A DNA stretch of 64,000 nt from Rodentibacter abscessus (GCF_047160095.1 NZ_AP038785.1:496001-560000); one strand, 5' to 3'; positions 35,601 through 41,661 are shown, counted from the stretch's first letter. Made by a program: numbers and translations. The notes: generated from the sequence alone by a model not told the origin.

Positions 35601-36299
35601 TACACGAAACAAGATGGCAGTAAGGAACAGGTTGCAACCTTAAATGACGGTTTAGAGTTTATGGGCGATTCCGGTACGGTCTCTAAACAGAAACTCAATT
35701 CACGAGTCAATGTTGTCGGTGGACAGGCTGATGAATCTAAACTCTCTTCGGCGGCGAATATCGGTGTCGTTTCTGATGGTAAAGGTAAATTAACCGTGAA
35801 ATTGGCGAAAGATATTGATCTTGGAAAAGAGGGTAGCGTAGCTATCGGCAATACCACCGTCAATAATAACGGGTTAGTAATTAAAGGTAGCGATCCGAAA
35901 GGCACGGATACCGTAAGCGTTACCGATAAAGGCATCAGCGCGGGCAATAAAGTGATTAGCAATGTTGCACCGGGTGTGAAACCGACCGATGCGGTTAACA
36001 AAGGGCAGCTCGACCAAGTACGAGGAGATATCTATAATGTCAATAATCGCGTTGATAACTTAGATAAACGTGTACGCGGTATCGGTGCGAACGCTGCAGC
36101 GGCCTCTTCCTTACCTCAGGTTTATATGCCGGGTAAATCGATGGTTGCGGCGGCAGCCGGCGGATATAGCGGTGCATCTGCTATTGCGGTGGGTTACTCA
36201 AGAGCCAGCGATAACGGTAAGGTTATTCTGAAATTAACCGGTACGGCTAACTCCGCAGGACATTACTCCGGTGGTGTAGGTGTAGGTTATCAGTGGTAA
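23658..36299 (+). CDS. Giant trimeric autotransporter adhesin (YadA/Hia type), about 4213 residues
   Basis: A secreted surface adhesin that forms a trimeric fibre (type Vc secretion). ATG 23658 (TAGGAG 11 bases upstream) begins an extended signal peptide, MNNIYKVVWSAVTNSLVVVS, with likely cleavage after AKA at residue 75. About residues 135-570 form a YadA-like head of 14-residue-type repeats (AIGxxAxAxG). A long stalk follows, built from repeated modules: coiled-coil/neck motifs (DAVNGSQLYATN), beta-rich GWNLTT domains, NIGVIGNANGTM segments and collagen-like Gly-X-Y blocks (GKDGSIGLTGPKGADGK). The last 90 residues are the YadA anchor, ending GVGVGYQW with a terminal aromatic. N-x-S/T sequons are extremely frequent. 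Several modules are nearly identical at DNA level, so length should vary between strains. The host ligand is unknown. Confidence 0.96.
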   Translation: MNNIYKVVWSAVTNSLVVVSELARSKGKSASTVSDVKDTSNRTVAITIAAVTAALQIAAVGTVTVGLFAPMEAKAVISIGKINNNGTVSNQTVASSTKDGETYPYNYYNPGSKSYENASTNTPKGTGDNYTTLSSTGIAIGLNTSATSLWNNYSNGIAIGAYSKATGGLAIAIGAYSRAENIGSVALGTASRSAGFNSFAVMRQSAAIGDYSTAIGSTAWSDGRSSVAIGSSATAKGKQSFAIGAADHVTLDTNDKNSEVKRTKYDGMNNTQSNGDRSFAIGTSAKTNGNDSFALGSNSTTGVYDTTYDSYLSANVLSANKSKSADRAFSFGTNSRALGKDSFVLGTSAAAKEDNAFALGTNATANSNSSVAFGFNAASTGNSSIAFGVTAKTNGEKSIALGTSANTTGEKAVAIGSDSKALSASTVAIGTNSKADKFGSMSIGENANSTAKNAVTIGMNSSVIGENATAIGTEANVTMANGTAIGRSALSSQKNALAVGYKAIAKGEDSSAIGTEALASATNSTAIGSSSNANESYSAALGANANATKQYSVALGANSATNSNATSENSATVNNITYSGFEGQVNDDGYQVSVGSSTIKRQIKNVAAGNISAKSTDAINGSQLYVTNQVIGNLAHSIKDNFGGNAKVNTNGTITYTNVGGTGKDTINDAIAAVKEIVIAGTNTNVTSSTDANGSTTYTVNAWNTTLTAGSKEVNVTSQENATSRVLSYTVDLSDSAKNNITTANNTANTAITEVKKGWNLTTKANGGSVTNSSIKKVNMGELVTFNAGKNINLTQDGANITIATSDKPTFETVTTQNFTVKSGGKIDMGNNIVSNVATPKSDNDATNKKYVDDGRTQVKSSDGSVTITNSTDNGAKVYDLKVAKVNANISYTGDTGNGTSELGKPIKFAGTQDEIVTEAKDGEVTFKLADKVKDNISNNTNNITNNTNNITNITNTIAKGFGLQAQDNNVVNKKLGENASLVGGNSNINTTVKDGKIAINLNNTLNLTNDGSVKIDNTTVNKDGLTITGGPSVTKNGIDAGGKKITNVSNGTNSSDAVNFSQLNATNNNITNLNNSVNNINATVNKGWNINTTASTGGNVSGSTDHKIKMGDTVTIDAGNNINITQSNGNISIATSDTPTFSNVTVGKNGKDGNIAINGKGGKSANITVSDGKTTVNSSDKGQNITRIVYNTTNTDGTVTTREVATLDDGLKFKGDAGGEITKKLGETLNIFGGITTENKLTDNNIGVIGNANGTMTIKLNKDLNLTENGSVNLGDTVLNSTGLTITNGPKVTKDGIDAGDKKITNVTNGTVDANSKDAVNGSQLYATNQNVTNITNEVGKGWNLTTSKSGSGNAVNSTLHNVKMGETVTLDAGNNINITQTNGTISISTSDTPTFANITVKDGKDGKDGASVVINGKDGSIGLTGPKGADGSNGTSATIQVVNGTKGLDGNDGVNGESKTRIEYVKPDGNKEEIATLKDGLVFKGDNDTKINRTLNSRLDIVGGAKEANLTANNIGVIGHANGTMEVKLNKDLNLTDKGSISIGNTTLNNEGLTINGGPNITQGGIDAGNKKITNVADGNVSKDSKDAINGGQLYSVIANTGFNLASKAVENTTGTVSETTGLDEAGKRILTNETFNLDAGNNIVIKQIKDGYEVATAENVTFTNITVGKDGKDGTIGVNGKDGTGVVLNGKDGVIGINGKDGVSANITVANGSGTLDADDKGGKGITRIVYNTTNEDGSVTTREVATKDDGLVFQGDNGDVIKKKLGQTLNITGGVTEENKLTDNNIGVVSKDGNLTVKLNKDLNLTKDGSVTIGDVNLSNGGLSINGGPSINKDGIDAGDKKITNVTNGTVDANSKDAVNGSQLYATNQNVTNITNEVGKGWNLTTSKSGSGNAVNSTLHNVKMGETVTLDAGNNINITQTNGTISISTSDTPTFSNITVKDGKDGTSVVINGKDGTIGANGKDGTGVVLNGKDGTIGINGKNGVNATLTVAEGQTTVNPKDKGQNITRIVYNTTDKDGNTVTREVATLDDGLKFKGDNDTVINRTLGSQLNITGGADTANLTDNNIGVVGNANGDLVLKLNKNLNLTKDGSVVIGNSTLNDGGLTINGGPSIKIDGINAGDKKITNVAAGDISKDSKDAVNGGQLYSVIADTGFNLASKQVTGTNGVSSVDANLADADKRVVTNETFNLDAGNNIVIKQIKDGYEVATAENVTFTNITVGKDGKDGTIGVNGKDGASVVLNGKDGSIGLTGPKGQDGKDGASANITVANGTGTLDENGKGGDGITRIVYNTTNADGSVTTREVATKDDGLVFQGDNGDVIKKKLGQTLNITGGVTEENKLTDNNIGVVSKDGNLTVKLSKDLNLTDKGTITIGDVNLSNGGLTINGGPSINKDGINAGDKKITNVADGNVSNGSKEAINGGQLYTAITNSGFNLTTKAVAGSNGEESEDANLSDDDKRIANNETFTLDAGNNLVIKQIANGYQIATSSNMTIGKDGKDGVDGRIGVNGKDGASVVLNGKDGSIGLTGPKGADGKSASANISVANGTGTLDENGKGGDGITRIVYNTTNADGTTTTREIATKDDGLVFQGDNGKAIKKKLGETLNITGGVTEESKLTDNNIGIINKDGNLTVKLSKDLNLTDKGTITIGDVNLSNGGLTINGGPSINKDGINAGDKKITNVADGNVSNGSKEAINGGQLYTAITNSGFNLTTKAVADSNGQVSADGLSDDDKRIATNETFTLDAGNNLVIKQIANGYEIATGNNITVGAAGKDGKPGVDGTIGVNGKDGASVVINGKDGSIGLTGPKGQDGKDGASATLQVVNGTKGLDGNDGKDGESKTRIEYVKPDGTKEEVATLKDGLVFKGDNDTKINRTLNSQLEIVGGAKEADLTDNNIGVIGDANGTMTIKLNKDLNLTDKGSVNLGGTVLNSTGLTITNGPSITKDGINAGDKKVTNVTEGTLAEDSKDAVNGSQLYATNQNITNVTNDVAKGWNITTSGNANGTSLHNVRMGDTVTLDAGNNINITQTNGTISISTSDTPNFANVTVGKDGQNGIDGTIGVNGKDGASVVLNGKDGSIGLTGPKGADGKSASANITVANGTGTLDENGKGGDGIERIVYNTTNKDGSVTTREIATKDDGLVFKGDNGKAIKKKLGETLNITGGVTEADKLTDNNIGVVNKDGNLTVKLSKDLNLTDKGSVTIGNVSISSGGIDLGNTTITNLNGNLDKVDNTTTSNPDQTGNKYENITNNAATVGDVLNAGWNLQANGNAVDFVTHGNTVNFNNGTGVAVNAVYNATTGATNITFNTTNSYIDENGALTNTPSNKVKFIGANNSAPVLITNVDSGVLPQGTSLPTNVTFNEYLNNLTGDALNNVVNAGDLKNATQNITKDTLSAVGFNLKSAIVAGSNGAVSEQDGLTEADKRLTNNETFNLNAGNNIVIKQIANGYEVATSNNITVGAAGKDGKDGVDGTIGVNGKDGSAVVINGKDGSIGLNGKDGANGLTIKGGQGPAGVNGKDGETTTRIQYVVNGTTENVANLNDGLKFKGDNDQVINRTLNSQLNIVGGAQEANLTANNIGVIGHANGTMEVKLNKDLNLTKDGSITLGNTTLKDGNFTMGNVTINNDGLTIKDGPSITNKGIDAGNKVITNVANGTNATDAVNLSQLNASTAAAKTEVQQGKNVVVTNTTAADGHTIYTVNAEKSVVTGSNAVNVTTTVDKANFTTSYNIDLSDEMKKQIGKEESVTAGDSNIKVVANGTNASGGKNFDVSLNKDLNLTKDGSVTIGGTSLTDGNVTVGNTTLNNDGLAIKNGPSITNEGINAGNKKVTNVADGDISPNSKDAINGSQLYTSIANSGFNLATNGEVIGTDKRINNNETFTLNQGKNIVVKQIDNGYEVSTANNFIIGEKGEPGKDGVDGTIGVNGKDGSSVVINGKDGSIGLTGPKGADGKNATATIRVIDGQKGLDGNDGKDGESKTRIEYTKQDGSKEQVATLNDGLEFMGDSGTVSKQKLNSRVNVVGGQADESKLSSAANIGVVSDGKGKLTVKLAKDIDLGKEGSVAIGNTTVNNNGLVIKGSDPKGTDTVSVTDKGISAGNKVISNVAPGVKPTDAVNKGQLDQVRGDIYNVNNRVDNLDKRVRGIGANAAAASSLPQVYMPGKSMVAAAAGGYSGASAIAVGYSRASDNGKVILKLTGTANSAGHYSGGVGVGYQW
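27558..27823 (+). repeat. 266-bp near-identical stalk repeat, copy 1 (copy 2 at 29184-29449)
   Basis: I see one mismatch (A/G) between the two copies, at a constant offset of 1626 bases. Both encode the same neck and GWNLTTSKSGSG module. Such conservation at synonymous positions indicates recent duplication or gene conversion. Confidence 0.9.
30736..30993 (+). repeat. 258-bp near-identical stalk repeat, copy 1 (copy 2 at 31561-31818)
   Basis: The copies differ at one base (GGCGGACAG versus GGCGGGCAG) and are offset by 825 bases. Each encodes the stretch from a KLSKDLNLTDKG strand through the GGPSINKDGINAGDKK neck to the FNLTTKAVA module. Confidence 0.9.
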
Positions 36300-36313
36300 T
36301 CTTTAAGTAAATG

Positions 36314-36346
36314 AAAAATGCAACCCTCAGCGGTTGCATTTTTTTT
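36314..36346. terminator. Adhesin gene terminator
   Basis: An 11-bp stem (core AATGCAACC and GGTTGCATT) with a 6-base loop and a T8 run follows the adhesin stop by 15 bases. Confidence 0.92.
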
Positions 36347-36488
36347 CGGTATTATGTAGCAGTTGCATAAATCACCGTAATGAAATTTATTGATAAAAAG
36401 GTGCGTTACGCCTACGGCTAACGCCCCCTACGCCCCAAAATAAATTCCGGATATGAAATTCTTTTTATGCAACTGCTGCATAATACCG
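36347..36488. mobile_element. MITE-like element, 142 bp with 25-bp terminal inverted repeats
   Basis: The left end CGGTATTATGTAGCAGTTGC plus ATAAA and the right end, read in reverse, agree at 24 of 25 bases. The interior has no gene and carries a GC-rich imperfect palindrome (GCGTTACGCCTACGGCTAAC). Single ends of the same family occur at 37471-37494, 60531-60556 and, degenerate, at 63364-63385. No clear target duplication is seen. It could be a deletion derivative of an insertion sequence. Confidence 0.7.
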
Positions 36489-36576
36489 TAAACGAAATTG
36501 CTTTATGTTGTGGTAAATATCGCTGATTTATCTCCATTGTCGGTAATAACCTCGGGCAGGCATAGAGCCTGCCCCT

Positions 36577-36888
36577 TTGATTGTCATCCGTAGTCAGCCC
36601 GATTGTCTGTTTAAAATCATGTTATTGTGCTATCTCTTCGGCATAAAAAGCGAGCATCAATTGGAAAGAAATCGAGGTGAATGTGGCTTACCGCCGGTTT
36701 TTGGGATGTCGTTAACCGAAAAAGTGATTGATGCCAGCACCTTAAATCAAAACTGCCTTCGCCGTTTTAACGGGACGGACGTATTTGAACACATTTTCAC
36801 GAAGATTGTTTGGCAGGCGACAGAGAAAGGTTTAGTAGGAGGAAAACACCTTTTCACCGAGTACTCACTTGAAAGCGAACTCCAATAA
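36577..36888 (+). pseudogene. IS1182-type transposase N-terminal fragment, frameshifted
   Basis: The open frame reads LFKIMLLCYLFGIKSEHQLE and later MSLTEKVIDASTLNQNCLRR and EKGLVGGKHLFTEY, the N-terminal pattern of IS1182/IS5-like DDE transposases. Between them the frame is wrong: the original EIEVNVAYRRFLG is found in another frame (about 36673-36707), so two compensating frameshifts have occurred. No catalytic domain follows. A hairpin (GGGCAGGC/GCCTGCCC, 36554-36574) precedes it. It is a dead remnant. Confidence 0.8.
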
Positions 36889-36956
36889 AAAAATACAATG
36901 AGAAGCAAGAAGTGCGTATCAGCCAATATTTTAAATAGGCTGAATGAAGATGTGGC

Positions 36957-37018
36957 AAAAGTGCGGTCGTTTTTTCTGATGTTTTTTTATACAAAAAGAA
37001 AAATGACCGCACTTTTTA
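36957..37018. terminator. Large hairpin of paired uptake sequences
   Basis: AAAAGTGCGGTC and GACCGCACTTTT face each other across an AT-rich spacer that itself can pair (TTTTTTCT with AGAAAAA). It lies between two transposase remnants and has no intact gene to terminate. Confidence 0.65.
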
Positions 37019-37142
37019 TTGCTAACTAAAAACCACCTTCAATGAAGGTTGTTATCGGTTTAAAAGGCTTTACCTGAATAAAGAGACTCATAGAAAATCC
37101 TTGTGGAAGTTATCCCCATAACGAACATAAGGAAAAATCACT

Positions 37143-37340
37143 ATGAGTCGATTTAAGAAATCATCGCACGTTATTTGGCATTGTCAATATCATTTAATCT
37201 GGACACCGAAATGTCGATTTAGGATTTTAAAAGGCAATGTAGGAAAAGAAGTCTATGTTCAGCTAAGAATTTTATGCGAACAGCTGGAAATAGAAATCGT
37301 AGAATTGAACGTCCAAGTAGATCACGTACATTTACTTTAG
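37143..37340 (+). pseudogene. tnpA: IS200/IS605-type TnpA transposase, truncated after 65 residues
   Basis: The start MSRFKKSSHVIWHCQYHLIW, TPKCRFRILKG and VDHVHLL are typical of the IS200 Y1 transposase; HVH is the metal-binding HUH motif. A TAG follows immediately, so the half with the catalytic Tyr is missing. Upstream (37031-37053) is an imperfect hairpin (ACCTTC/GAAGGT) like the left-end hairpins of this family. A second hairpin (GGGCAAA/TTTGCCC, about 37429-37444) may be a leftover of the right side. Not active. Confidence 0.85.
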
Positions 37341-37470
37341 TGCAAAAAATAGGCATAGTAGACAAAATGGTTGATAAAAACACCATTATGTAGTTTTTTC
37401 CAACATTGAAACTCTTTTTTGAATCGGTGGGCAAAAATTTGCCCCTATGAAATCGTTATTTAACAATATT

Positions 37471-37494
37471 TGTGTAACTGCTACATAATAATGT
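37471..37494. repeat. Solitary end of the MITE-like family
   Basis: TGTAACTGCTACATAATAAT matches the right terminal repeat of the 36.35-36.49 kb element with a few differences. The gap between the transposase remnants and pgsA holds nothing else recognisable. Confidence 0.6.
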
Positions 37495-37538
37495 AGAAAT
37501 CTATATTTGAATTTCGGCATTTAAAATACAGACCATTT

Positions 37539-38099
37539 TTACTTTGTTTCTATTTCGTCCAGAACCGTTCCTTTTGCTGCATTTAGATATTGTATCATTG
37601 ACCAAACCGTTAAAATGACGGCGATATAAAGTAAGACAATGGCGAGAATTTCCATATAAATATTATACCGCCATAATAACCCGCCAAGTGCGAGCATTTG
37701 TGAGGTCGTTTTTACTTTACCTAACCAAGAAACTGCCACTTTATTGCGTTCGCCTAATTCGGCCATCCATTCGCGTAACGCCGAAATAATAATTTCACGA
37801 GAGATCATAATTATTGCCGGAATAGTAACCCAAAAAGTATGTTGATATTCCACAATTAACACTAAAGCGGCAACAACCATTACTTTATCTGCAACAGGAT
37901 CTAAAAATGCGCCAAAACGTGTGGTTTGTTTCCATTTTCTTGCAAGATAGCCATCAAGCCAATCTGTTACTCCGGCAATAAAGAAAATAAGCGTTGCAAT
38001 AAAGGGGGCGGATTCGATTGGTAAGTAAAATGCGATGACAAAAAAAGGAATCAAAATTACTCGGAAAATAGTAAGAAAAGTAGGGACATTAAATCTCAT
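37539..38099 (-). CDS. pgsA: CDP-diacylglycerol--glycerol-3-phosphate 3-phosphatidyltransferase PgsA
   Basis: PgsA makes phosphatidylglycerol phosphate, committing CDP-diacylglycerol to acidic phospholipids in the inner membrane. The CDP-alcohol phosphotransferase motif is complete: DWLDGYLARKWKQTTRFGAF followed by LDPVADK. The 186-residue protein has several membrane helices, starting FNVPTFLTIFRVILIPFFVI. Length is normal. Confidence 0.95.
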   Translation of the reverse strand: MRFNVPTFLTIFRVILIPFFVIAFYLPIESAPFIATLIFFIAGVTDWLDGYLARKWKQTTRFGAFLDPVADKVMVVAALVLIVEYQHTFWVTIPAIIMISREIIISALREWMAELGERNKVAVSWLGKVKTTSQMLALGGLLWRYNIYMEILAIVLLYIAVILTVWSMIQYLNAAKGTVLDEIETK

Positions 38100-38152
38100 A
38101 GAAAATTAACCGCACTTTGGCTAAACGTGCGTTTATTCTAAAGGATCTTGAT

Positions 38153-38181
38153 TTATAAAAAAAGCCACATAGTGTGGCTTC
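38153..38181 (-). terminator. Peroxiredoxin gene terminator
   Basis: AAGCCACA and TGTGGCTT form an 8-bp stem with a TAG loop; on the minus strand it is followed by a T-run. It lies about 20 bases past the peroxiredoxin stop. Confidence 0.88.
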
Positions 38182-38200
38182 TTGTAAAGATTTTTAAAGA

Positions 38201-38803
38201 TTAAAGTTTATCTGCATTTTGTTTTAGGTATTTTGCAACACCTTCAGGGTTATCTTTCATCCCTTCTTTACCTTTTTCCCATTGAGCAGGGCAAACATCG
38301 CCATGCTCTTCATGGAATTGTAATGCGTCAACCATACGTAGCATTTCGTCAATATTACGACCTAGCGGAAGATCGTTCACTACTTGATGACGTACAATCC
38401 CGTTTTTATCAATTAAGAACGATGCACGTAGTGCCACGCCTTCTTCAGGATGTTCGATACCATATGCTTGTGCGATTTCGTGTTTCACATCGGCAGCTAA
38501 TGCGTATTTAACCTGACCGATACCGCCGTTTTCAATTGGGGTATTACGCCATGCGTTGTGAGTGAATTGAGAATCAATAGACACGCCGACGATTTCAACA
38601 CCACGTTTTTTAAATTCTTCATAACGGTGATCAAAGGCGATTAATTCGGAAGGGCATACGAAAGTGAAGTCTAACGGATAGAAGAAAATTACAGCTGCTT
38701 TACCTTCAATATGTTTTTTGAAGTTAAAATTATCAACGATTTCACCATTGCCTAAAACGGCAGATGAAGTAAAATCCGGAGCTTGACGAGTTACTAATAC
38801 CAT
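38201..38803 (-). CDS. Typical 2-Cys peroxiredoxin (AhpC/TSA family)
   Basis: A cytosolic thiol peroxidase that reduces H2O2 and organic peroxides. The peroxidatic Cys50 sits in FYPLDFTFVCPSEL and the resolving Cys in HGDVCPAQWEKG, so it is a typical 2-Cys enzyme. I chose the second of two in-frame ATGs two codons apart because AGAGGA lies 8 bases before it but only 2 bases before the first; this gives 200 residues. No reductase gene (ahpF) is adjacent, so thioredoxin or another donor is likely. Confidence 0.92.
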   Translation of the reverse strand: MVLVTRQAPDFTSSAVLGNGEIVDNFNFKKHIEGKAAVIFFYPLDFTFVCPSELIAFDHRYEEFKKRGVEIVGVSIDSQFTHNAWRNTPIENGGIGQVKYALAADVKHEIAQAYGIEHPEEGVALRASFLIDKNGIVRHQVVNDLPLGRNIDEMLRMVDALQFHEEHGDVCPAQWEKGKEGMKDNPEGVAKYLKQNADKL

Positions 38804-38938
38804 AGTCATAATCCTCTATAAGGTTAATAAAATTTTGATAATATGAAATGCCGGAATATTTTAAAATATTTGACCGCACTTTTACAGCTGTTTTTCTCTG
38901 TTCCATTGATCCACATTTTTCAGTAATAGGTGAAATAT

Positions 38939-40129
38939 ATGTTAAGAAATCACACATTATCTACCACACTTGTTCATTCCGGACGCAATAAGCGCTTTTC
39001 TCAAGGCTCGGTGAATCCGGTGATTCAACGCGCTTCATCGCTTGTGTTTGATACGATAGAAGATAAAAAATTTTGCACAAAAAATCGTTATAAGGGCGAG
39101 TTATTTTATGGCCGTCGTGGTACTTTGACGCATTTTGCTCTGCAAGAGCTTATGTGTGAGGTGGAAGGGGGAGCAGGTTGTTATCTTTACCCTTGCGGTG
39201 CTGCTGCAGTAACAAATACGATTTTATCTTTCGTCAAAACAGGGGATCATATTTTGATGAGCGGTGCTGCATATGAACCGACACAAGATTTCTGCAACAT
39301 TATTTTGAAAAAAATGCAGATTGAGACGACTTATTATGATCCTCTCGATGGAGCAAATATTGCTAATCTGATGCAACCAAATACGAAAGTGTTGTTTTTA
39401 GAATCACCGAGTTCCATCACAATGGAAGTGCCCGATATTCCTGCCATAGTAAAGGCGGTTCGCGCAGTAAATCCTGAAATTGTTATTATGATCGATAATA
39501 CTTGGGGAGCAGGCGTATTGTTCAAAGCATTAGAACAGGGGATTGATATTTCCATTCAAGCGGGAACAAAATATTTAGTGGGACATTCAGATGTAATGAT
39601 CGGAACTGCCGTCGCAAACGACCGCACTTGGGCTCAATTACGTGAACATTCCTATCTAATGGGACAAATGGTGGATGCTGATTCGGCATATACTACGGCT
39701 CGTGGGATTCGTACCTTAGCGGTTCGCTTAAAACAGCACCATGAAAATGCGTTGAAAGTGGCTAACTGGTTGAAAAATCACCCCCGAGTGAAAGCCGTTT
39801 ATCATCCGGCGTTACCAAGCTGTCCTGGGCATGAATTTTTTCAACGTGATTTTAGCGGTGCAAGCGGATTATTTTCCTTTGAATTGACTTGCCGTTTAAC
39901 GGACGAACAAGTCGCACAATTTATGGATCATTTTAAGCTATTTACGATGGCATATTCATGGGGTGGTTTTGAATCTTTAATTTTGTGTAATCAACCGGAA
40001 GAAATTGCAAAAATCCGACCGAATATTAAACGCAAAATAACCGGCTCACTGATTCGCGTCCACATTGGTTTTGAAGATCCGGAAGAATTAATCGCCGATC
40101 TGAAAAGCGGTTTTGAACGAATTATCTAA
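38939..40129 (+). CDS. metC: Cystathionine beta-lyase MetC
   Basis: A pyridoxal-phosphate enzyme that splits cystathionine to homocysteine, pyruvate and ammonia in methionine synthesis. Visible are NRYKGELFYGRRGTLTHFAL, the PLP phosphate site YPCGAAAVTNTILSF, the Asp in MIDNTWGAGV and the Schiff-base Lys in QAGTKYLVGHSDVM. The ATG at 38939 (TAGGTGA 6 bases upstream) gives 396 residues. It is monocistronic, opposite the peroxiredoxin gene. Confidence 0.94.
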   Translation: MLRNHTLSTTLVHSGRNKRFSQGSVNPVIQRASSLVFDTIEDKKFCTKNRYKGELFYGRRGTLTHFALQELMCEVEGGAGCYLYPCGAAAVTNTILSFVKTGDHILMSGAAYEPTQDFCNIILKKMQIETTYYDPLDGANIANLMQPNTKVLFLESPSSITMEVPDIPAIVKAVRAVNPEIVIMIDNTWGAGVLFKALEQGIDISIQAGTKYLVGHSDVMIGTAVANDRTWAQLREHSYLMGQMVDADSAYTTARGIRTLAVRLKQHHENALKVANWLKNHPRVKAVYHPALPSCPGHEFFQRDFSGASGLFSFELTCRLTDEQVAQFMDHFKLFTMAYSWGGFESLILCNQPEEIAKIRPNIKRKITGSLIRVHIGFEDPEELIADLKSGFERII

Positions 40130-40229
40130 CTGATTTTCTATTTGTTTAAAGAGCTGTCGGACTGCGCTTATTTACTCATTCTTTGAGTTGATTTATCATA
40201 ACTTACATTTTTTAGACAAAGAGATAACA

Positions 40230-41585
40230 ATGAAACATATTCATATTTTAGGCATTTGCGGCACATTTATGGGTGGTGTGGCAATGATTGCCAAACAAAT
40301 GGGTTATAAGGTGACAGGTTCGGATACAAACATTTATCCGCCGATGAGTACATTTTTACAAGAGCAGGGGATTGAGATTATTCCCGATTATGATGTTGAA
40401 CAACTCCGGCCCGCACCGGATACGGTGATCATCGGCAATGCGATGAAACGTGGTAATCCTTGCGTGGAATATGTTTTAGAAAATCAATTGCCTTATACCT
40501 CCGGTCCGCAATGGTTACATGATCATTTATTGAGAAATCGTTGGGTACTCGCAGTTTCCGGCACTCATGGTAAAACCACTACAACCGGTATGCTTACTTG
40601 GATTTTGGAGCAAAACGGTTTAAAACCCGGTTTTTTAATTGGTGGTATTGCCGGAAATTTCGGTACTTCCGCCCGTTTAGGTGAGAGTGATTTTTTTGTT
40701 ATTGAGGCGGATGAATACGATACCGCATTTTTTGATAAGCGTTCTAAATTTGTGCATTACAACCCTAAAACGTTGATTATCAATAATATTAGTTTTGATC
40801 ACGCAGATATTTTTGATGATTTGAAAGCGATTCAACGCCAATTCCATCATATGATCCGGACGATTCCTGCAAGCGGGCGCATTCTTTCTTTTGCCGATGA
40901 ACAAAGTGCGAAAGAAACGTTAAAAATGGGTTGTTGGTCTGAGCAACAATTTATCGGAAAAGATAAAGAATGGTTTGCAGAGAGAATGACAACCGATGCT
41001 TCCCATTTTTCGGTATTTCATTTAGGAAAAAAAGTGGCGGAAGTGAAATGGGAGCTTGTGGGAGAGCATAATATGCACAATGCCCTTATGGCAATTGCGG
41101 CGGCTTATCATATCGGCATATCTGTTGAAGATGCTTGCAAGGCACTCGGCTCTTTTATTAATGCCAAACGCCGTTTAGAAGTGAGAGGCGAAGTAAATGG
41201 CGTAACGGTGTATGATGACTTCGCCCATCATCCGGAGGCGATTTTAGCGACTTTAACAGCATTAAGAGATAAAGTCGGTGGTGGTGTTCGTATTCTTGCT
41301 GTCCTTGAACCCCGTTCAAATACTATGAAAATGGGTGTGCATAAAGATGAAATTGCACCGGCGTTAGGCAGAGCTGATATCGTATTTATGCTTCAGCCTG
41401 ATAATATCCCTTGGGAGGTGGCTGAAATTGCCGCACAATGTGTACAACCGGCTCACTGGAGTTCGAATATTGATAAGCTGGCGGATATGGTTGTTGCCGA
41501 AGCCCATCCGACGGATCATATTCTCGTCATGTCAAACGGTAGCTTTGGTGGCATTCATCAAAAGATTTTAGACAAACTGAAATAA
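40230..41585 (+). CDS. mpl: Murein tripeptide ligase Mpl
   Basis: Mpl attaches recycled L-Ala-gamma-D-Glu-meso-DAP to UDP-MurNAc in peptidoglycan recycling. The Mur-ligase features are MKHIHILGICGTFMGGVAMI with the N-terminal glycine loop, the ATP loop VSGTHGKTTTTGMLTW, ADEYDTAFFDKRSKF and the C-terminal VYDDFAHHPEAI. ATG 40230 was chosen as it begins the conserved fold; upstream in-frame codons add 14 non-conserved residues. Length is 451 residues. Confidence 0.94.
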   Translation: MKHIHILGICGTFMGGVAMIAKQMGYKVTGSDTNIYPPMSTFLQEQGIEIIPDYDVEQLRPAPDTVIIGNAMKRGNPCVEYVLENQLPYTSGPQWLHDHLLRNRWVLAVSGTHGKTTTTGMLTWILEQNGLKPGFLIGGIAGNFGTSARLGESDFFVIEADEYDTAFFDKRSKFVHYNPKTLIINNISFDHADIFDDLKAIQRQFHHMIRTIPASGRILSFADEQSAKETLKMGCWSEQQFIGKDKEWFAERMTTDASHFSVFHLGKKVAEVKWELVGEHNMHNALMAIAAAYHIGISVEDACKALGSFINAKRRLEVRGEVNGVTVYDDFAHHPEAILATLTALRDKVGGGVRILAVLEPRSNTMKMGVHKDEIAPALGRADIVFMLQPDNIPWEVAEIAAQCVQPAHWSSNIDKLADMVVAEAHPTDHILVMSNGSFGGIHQKILDKLK

Positions 41586-41595
41586 TTCCATTTTG

Positions 41596-41636
41596 AAGTG
41601 CGGTTAGAAAATAGATTTTTCTGACCGCACTTTTTT
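41596..41636. terminator. Uptake-sequence terminator after mpl
   Basis: AAGTGCGGT and ACCGCACTT pair, with an inner AT stem, and a T-run follows. Confidence 0.9.
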
Positions 41637-41661
41637 ACTAAACGAAATATAAGGAGAAAAA

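Noticed and set aside
24587..36001. Many long open frames on the minus strand inside the adhesin gene (up to about 290 codons)
   Set aside because: They are compositional shadows of the repetitive plus-strand gene, with low-complexity Leu/Val/Pro/Ser-rich translations and no ribosome binding sites.
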